Assembly: GCA_033239525.1 (NCBI GenBank)
Contig: BSYO01000028.1
Coordinates: 13,323,597 to 13,387,596 of the forward strand
Source of the DNA: Nepenthes gracilis
Taxonomy: Eukaryota > Streptophyta > Magnoliopsida > Caryophyllales > Nepenthaceae
Length of the DNA stretch: 64,000 bases
Reading direction: 5' to 3'
Under the pieces are notes generated by a model. That model was not told where the DNA came from. It was given only the letters and a program-made list of their open reading frames with translations, and made no database searches. A program made the translations under genes and the position numbers. This document shows positions 58,858-64,000 of the stretch, one piece after another (the first letter of the stretch is position 1; the number at the start of each line of letters is the position of its first letter).

Positions 58858-59855
58858 ATGGCATTCCCAAAATCCTTTCTTCTTCTCGGCCTTCTCTTTG
58901 CTTTCGCTCTTCTCATCGCCACTGAGGTCTCAGCTCGTGAGTTAGCTGAGACCGCTGAACAAGCTGGTGAGTTTTTTTTTTTTTCATTTTCTTTCAAGAT
59001 AAAATAATAAAATATTATATGTGTATAATAAATATAAATATATATTATTTTTTTTTTAATTTTTGACCATATAAGATAATATGAGAAGAACGTGAACTCG
59101 ACTCTCAAACGAAGTGAAATATCATATATTTACTTATTAACGAGCTTATAAAAAAATAGATTGATGAATTTTTATAATTTATTTTACTTTGAGTTTATAG
59201 TTATTGGACACTATCAATTTTTAGATGTATGATTATTATTAGAAAAATGACTATTAATTTTTAATTAGCAAAAAATAATTCCCATTTTCATTATAAGAGT
59301 GTCATAAAAATATTTCATAATATGCCTCACAAATTGTCAATTTGTTTATTATGTAGATAAAGAAAATAAGATTTTTATGATAGTACAATATAAATACATA
59401 ATATATTCATTCTTGATTATATTAATTTGTCCCTGAAATTCATGCTTAATTAATATAAATTAACTATTTGTATAGACTCCGCTAAGGAGGATAAGGGAGA
59501 TGTGCATGAGGATGGTTATGGATACGGTGGTTACCATGGTGGGCATGGATACGGTGGTTACCATGGTGGGTATCATGGCCGCTACCCACCAGAAAAAAGG
59601 CTTGCTGAGACAGACGGCTACGGCAGCTACGGACATGGCGGATACGGAGGCTATGGACACGGTGGATATGGAGGCTACGGACACGGCGGTTATGGACATG
59701 GTGGATACGGAGGCTACGGACATGGCGGTTATGGACATGGTGGATACGGCTACGGGCATGGCGGTTATGGACATGGTGGCTATGGACACGGCGGCTATGG
59801 ACATGGTGGCTATGGACATTATGGCCCTCCAAAGGATGAAGAGAAGAAGAACTAA
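58858..59855 (+). CDS. GRP2: secreted glycine/histidine/tyrosine-rich cell-wall protein
   Basis: Exons 58858-58966 and 59476-59855, with a 509-base GT-AG intron (GTGAGT...TATAG) at the same codon as in GRP1, give 162 aa. Signal peptide 1-26, then RELAETAEQADSAKEDKGD, a short His/Gly part, one PPEKRLAETDGYGSY motif and a long array of GYGHGGY repeats, ending PPKDEEKKN. It has a single copy of the segment duplicated in GRP1 and a longer uninterrupted repeat array. Same PF07172-like family and probable cell-wall location. The 5' leader, intron and 3' region closely match GRP1, so the pair is likely recent. Confidence 0.9.
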
Positions 59856-62235
59856 AGCTTATAATTGCAAATTTGTGTGGGTTAATATATAGTTTTTTCT
59901 TTCCATGAATATGGTGTAGTTCATGCATATATATGGTCATGCCCTTGTAATATAAGGTAAGAATAACATGCTGCATGGGGTTGAGTTGCTCGAGATGTTC
60001 GAGTTGACTCAGAGCCCCATGTTTCCCTCTACCTGTTATCACAATTATACCATATAATGAAGTTGATTTTAATATATTAATTAAATCTTTTTAAATTTTA
60101 ATATATCATTAAAATTTTAAGTCTTATCAAATTTATTTTTTTATTTTTAAAATTAAAAAACTTGTAAAATATTTCTAATATTATTATTATTCTCAAATAG
60201 TAAGTGGATAGAAGTTGTAATGATAGTACAACATCTAGCTGTCCCATTAACTATTCCCGTTGATAGTAATTTCTGTCAAACTTGACAATTTTCTTAAATT
60301 TTTTATCTCATAGTATTAAATTTTAATACTAAATACCATTATATTAAAAAATTAGTTCTATTCATATTGTTAATTTGTTCTAATAAAACTAACATTAATT
60401 TATGATAAAAACAAAATTTGACGTTTTAATAGGAGTATAGTATAGCCTTATTTACTTACTATACTAGCTAATTACCATTAGATATATAATTATTTTCAAA
60501 ACAAATTTAGTTTAATTAAATGATAATTGTATGTTTTAGCTTTCGCATTATAGAACTAAAAAATGATCAATCATTTCCTATTATCATCCTCAGATTAGGT
60601 AGAATATATTTTTATAATTTAAATCATTGTCTACTTAAAACCCAAAATATTTTTATACTTTAAAACCTTAATGTTATCATTCATCCAAATATTTTTTGGT
60701 GTATAAATAACACTATGATAAAAAATACATTAAATCTTAACATAATTATAACAAAAAATCTTTCCCCACTTTGTTGATTTATGCCAAAATCTTATTAATA
60801 TTGTTTAGTTCGGTTTAAACTTTTAAATCATAATCAAATTAAGAATATAATTTTTTTAAAAAATACTTATTCGTAATTAATCTGTGCAGATATCAAACCA
60901 TTATGATTGATTTTTTTAAGCATGATTTTGGATTTTGTCTTGTATTTTGTCATTTTTGTTCGGGTCTTAATATTTTCTCAATCTAAACCTTCCATACTTC
61001 ATTGGGCTTACTGGACATTTAATGATTGAATTTTATGGGGTTTATTTATTTATTTATTTTTTTGGGGGTTAAGTTAGTCATTTTAGATCCCATCATCAAA
61101 TATAAATAATCTGTGGGTTGATGACAAATGTCTTAGATAGCCATTTTCTCAGTCAAATGAAAACGAGTGTGGGAGATGAAGCGAAGAAATGGAAGTAGGA
61201 CCCTAACAGTGCGATGTGGGGTGCTGCGTCGGCATTGCCTTATCTTTATCTCTTTCTAATTATACTAATAACTTTTATATTTACTTTATAAAATTTTATA
61301 AAGTATAGTTAAGTGTAATGTTAACATTTCGTAATTATAAAGGAACGGTTTTTTTTAGCGTAATAAAAAAGTTAAAATAATTTAAATTATATATATATAT
61401 GAATAGACAAAATTAAATCCAAAATAATAAGGGGATGATTAGTGTTGTCAATTGGCTACGTAATACGTCAATCGGTTTAAGATTTGAGAGGTGGCGAAAG
61501 AGATCGTTGCCTCCATAAACAATCAATCAACATCTGTGCGTGAGAGAGCAAAGGTGGACGTGGTCAATTTTTTTTAAATGATAATATTATGTTATTTGAT
61601 AATATTAATCAATTATTAATTCTTGGTATATTTTATAAAATTTGTCCCTCATTAAAAAATAGTAGATGGAAGGTCCAAGTTACTTGGTGGGGCATCCTCT
61701 GTTCGAAATTATCACCACTTTATAATAAAAATTGTAAATTTATGTTTTTTTTTTTTTTTTGAATTTGACGCATTTGTCAATTTGAATTATCAAAAAAAAA
61801 AAAAAGGATTATAAAGATGTGTTTATGTTTATTTCGATAGCAAGAAGAAGGATCCTTAGAAATTTTCCTTTTTTTTTTAAAAAAAATTAACAGAGCCTAA
61901 GAAAGTTATCATAACTTATTGTATGTATTAATATAACATCATATTATCTCAAAAAACCTATAATTATTGGCCATTAATCAAATTAGGGGTCATAGTTATG
62001 TAATAAATTTTATAAAATTAAAATATTTATACGAATTATTGAAATTATCATCTTATTTTATAAATTTTATAATAAAAAAATAAATATAATATATATTCAT
62101 CTCTAAAGTTCCTTTTTGGAGTAACATGGAATTGATTTCTCTACCTTAACTATTTTTATTCTCTATTTGTGACAATTATAAAATTTTTAAGAGGTTATAA
62201 AAACCATCTTCAAGTTTAAATCTAAAAATTGCCCG
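59856..62235. repeat. GRP2 3' region and downstream duplicated flank
   Basis: Aligns with 14404-16931. About 320 bases present near 15835-16160 are missing here, and about 260 bases at 61640-61905 are extra. No gene seen. Confidence 0.75.
61640..61905 (+). other. Copy-specific 260-bp insertion, possibly SINE-derived
   Basis: Absent from the GRP1 side, where AAAATTTGGCATC runs on near 16580. It contains CATCCTCTGTTCGAAATTA, whose GTTCGAAAT resembles a pol III B box, followed by long T and A runs. No clear target duplication was seen, so a SINE is only one possibility. Confidence 0.35.
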
Positions 62236-62928
62236 CTTATTATTCTAAAAAAACTAACATTTATTTTCCCTAACAAGCGATAGACAATTTTATTATTTAT
62301 TAGATTGATCATTTCATTATATAAGTATTATTTTTCATTAAATATTAATCTAATTAAAAAATAATTTTTTAAATATAATATAACTAAATCATACGGGTTT
62401 TTAATCTATAATTATTTTAATAAAATATTAATTATCAACTATATTACTCGGGGCAATTCTAATAATGCCAAACACATCCCTGGAAAAATGGCAATTGGTG
62501 TTTAGGTAGTCAATTAGCCAAAATAGAACTTGGATTTCTTATTTTATGTGGATTAATTTTCCTAATTTATTCAATAAGTTGAGATTTTAAGTTAATCATG
62601 TATCCACTGATGTTTGATTTCCTCTTTAGTTTAACACTACTTCAAAAATATCTTATATTATTTATAATAAAAAATATCATCAGGTAATATAAAATGTATT
62701 TCATCATATTTATTTATTTTGCTTATATTTGATTAAAATTAGACCGTTTCACTTATCTAATTTAACCAGACACATACTTTATAAAATATAATCAATGTAT
62801 ATGAGTATTGTTACTACTGAACATGTTAAAATAATTGATTCTAATTAATTATTTGAATTGAAAATGACTATAGATAAAAATAACAGATTTGGCCTGGCTC
62901 AGATGATTCTCTTTTATAACATGGTAAA
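62236..62928. other. AT-rich sequence without recognised features
   Basis: Beyond the shared GRP downstream flank; no genes or repeats recognised. Confidence 0.55.
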
Positions 62929-64000
62929 AAAAAACTTATTCTTAGTATGATAGGGCTTTTATCTAGACAATTTGTAGTAAACCTAAACATGGATTAAGAT
63001 GATTATTGAGCCCATTTTAAATAGCAGAATATAATTCTAAAATTTAAATTTTAAATTAAAATTTTAACCCTAATTTTAATTTAACTATTTGAGTAAGATA
63101 AAATTAAAATTTGAGTTTTATATTTCAATTACTTGAAATTGAAATATAATATAGTATATTTATTTATTATTGTTATTTGGATAGGATAAATAACCTATAA
63201 TTTTAAGATTAAAAATTATTTATCAATTAAATATAATAAAATTAAACAATACAAAACTTATTATATAAGATATTTTTATTACTTTGATCAGGTAGAGATG
63301 GACTTCCCATAATTATATTTTTAAAAATATTATATAAAAGTATCATTAAATAATTTAAAAGGTAATATTCTAATATAGAATATTATCTAAAAATATTATA
63401 AAATAATATGTATCTATTAATACAATCTATATCCAAAACTGACATAATTTTTTAAAATTATATTATATTAAATCTTTTTCATTGAAAAGTTTAAAATTTA
63501 TATCTGGCTAATTGTTTTCTTATTTTTACATATGAATTAAAAAACTAATTATTTATTAATTTTATTTCTTCTCTTAAAATTATAATTCCTCGTACAATTA
63601 AAACACTCTGAATTAAAATTTTAACTAATTTAATTCTAATAAAATTAAATTTATACTTCTAATTTTCATTTCCACAGTCCAAATGAATCATCAAATTAAA
63701 TCAATGCTAACTAATTAATGAACCAAATCCTCAAATAAGAACTATGCTTGGTTGGGTCAGATAACACTAAATAACATATATATTAATCTATCATTTTCTG
63801 TGAATTCGGGGGTAGTGCATCATTTTAGAGAGATATATCTAGTATATCTTTTTTTATTTATTACAAAAAAATTTAACATGTAGTATTCAATTTTTTTAAT
63901 AAAAAAGTATCTAAATAGTTGTTTAATAAAAATTAATAATTAAAAAATATCAATTATCAAAAAAATAATTCAAAAAAATGATGAATAATTTTTTTTTTTA
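62929..64000. repeat. Probable start of another GRP-type unit
   Basis: 62930-62971 repeats the segment at 55186-55227 (TTCTTAGTATGATAGGGCTT then TTATCTAGACAA). From about 63880 the sequence resembles 55470-55600 with more divergence. The right edge may therefore enter a further, older copy of the unit. Confidence 0.4.

Overview
This is plant nuclear DNA, most likely from a eudicot. It is AT-rich, has no bacterial-type gene packing, and is dominated by LTR retrotransposons around a small tandem family of secreted glycine/histidine/tyrosine-rich cell-wall proteins (GRP). Only two intact host genes can be supported: GRP1 (13375-14403) and GRP2 (58858-59855). Both are + strand with two exons, an upstream TATAAATA box and a signal peptide. 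No tRNA, rRNA, CRISPR or organellar genes were seen.

Layout. 1-1292 is the 5' end (LTR, primer site, gag start) of a minus-strand Ty3/gypsy element of Tat type. 1293-3190 plus 9627-11284 is a first GRP upstream unit (U1), split by a copia-type element at 3191-9621 with perfect 5-bp target duplications. 11285-14403 is a second unit (U2) carrying GRP1, and its downstream flank runs to 16935. From 16936 to 53289 is a 36-kb nest of transposons: a short copia-like LTR; two broken Tat-type elements (17301-28974) holding a long solo LTR (18009-20576); further LTRs at 29819, 32588-33557 and 34172-36440; a MITE-like element (36654-36913); a full-length but decayed Tat-type element (37919-47187); a minus-strand LTR and RT fragment (48335-50470); and another long LTR (50569-53289). 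At 53290 the GRP locus resumes with a third upstream unit (U3) whose gene is cut after four codons and fused at 55080/55081 to a scrap of the same LTR seen at the left edge. 55152-62235 is a fourth unit (U4) with GRP2, parallel to 1293-16935. The last kilobase begins to look like the start of another unit.

The retrotransposons carry extra genes beyond gag-pol. Three Tat-type copies encode, on the strand opposite to pol and between pol and the 3' LTR, a related protein resembling Pfam's 'putative gypsy-type transposase' family (PF04195), each with a TATA-like box upstream of its start codon. The copia element has lost all pol and instead has a sense-strand second reading frame resembling the 'putative plant transposon protein' family, preceded by what looks like a 5' leader intron. 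Both main Tat-type elements have a tandem repeat array directly after the pol stop.

The duplicated GRP units allow relative dating. The left-edge Tat insertion predates duplication of the units, because its LTR end and flank occur in two units. The copia insertion is absent from U4, which preserves the empty site at 56627-56631. All family names are from memory of motifs and structures; no database search was possible.
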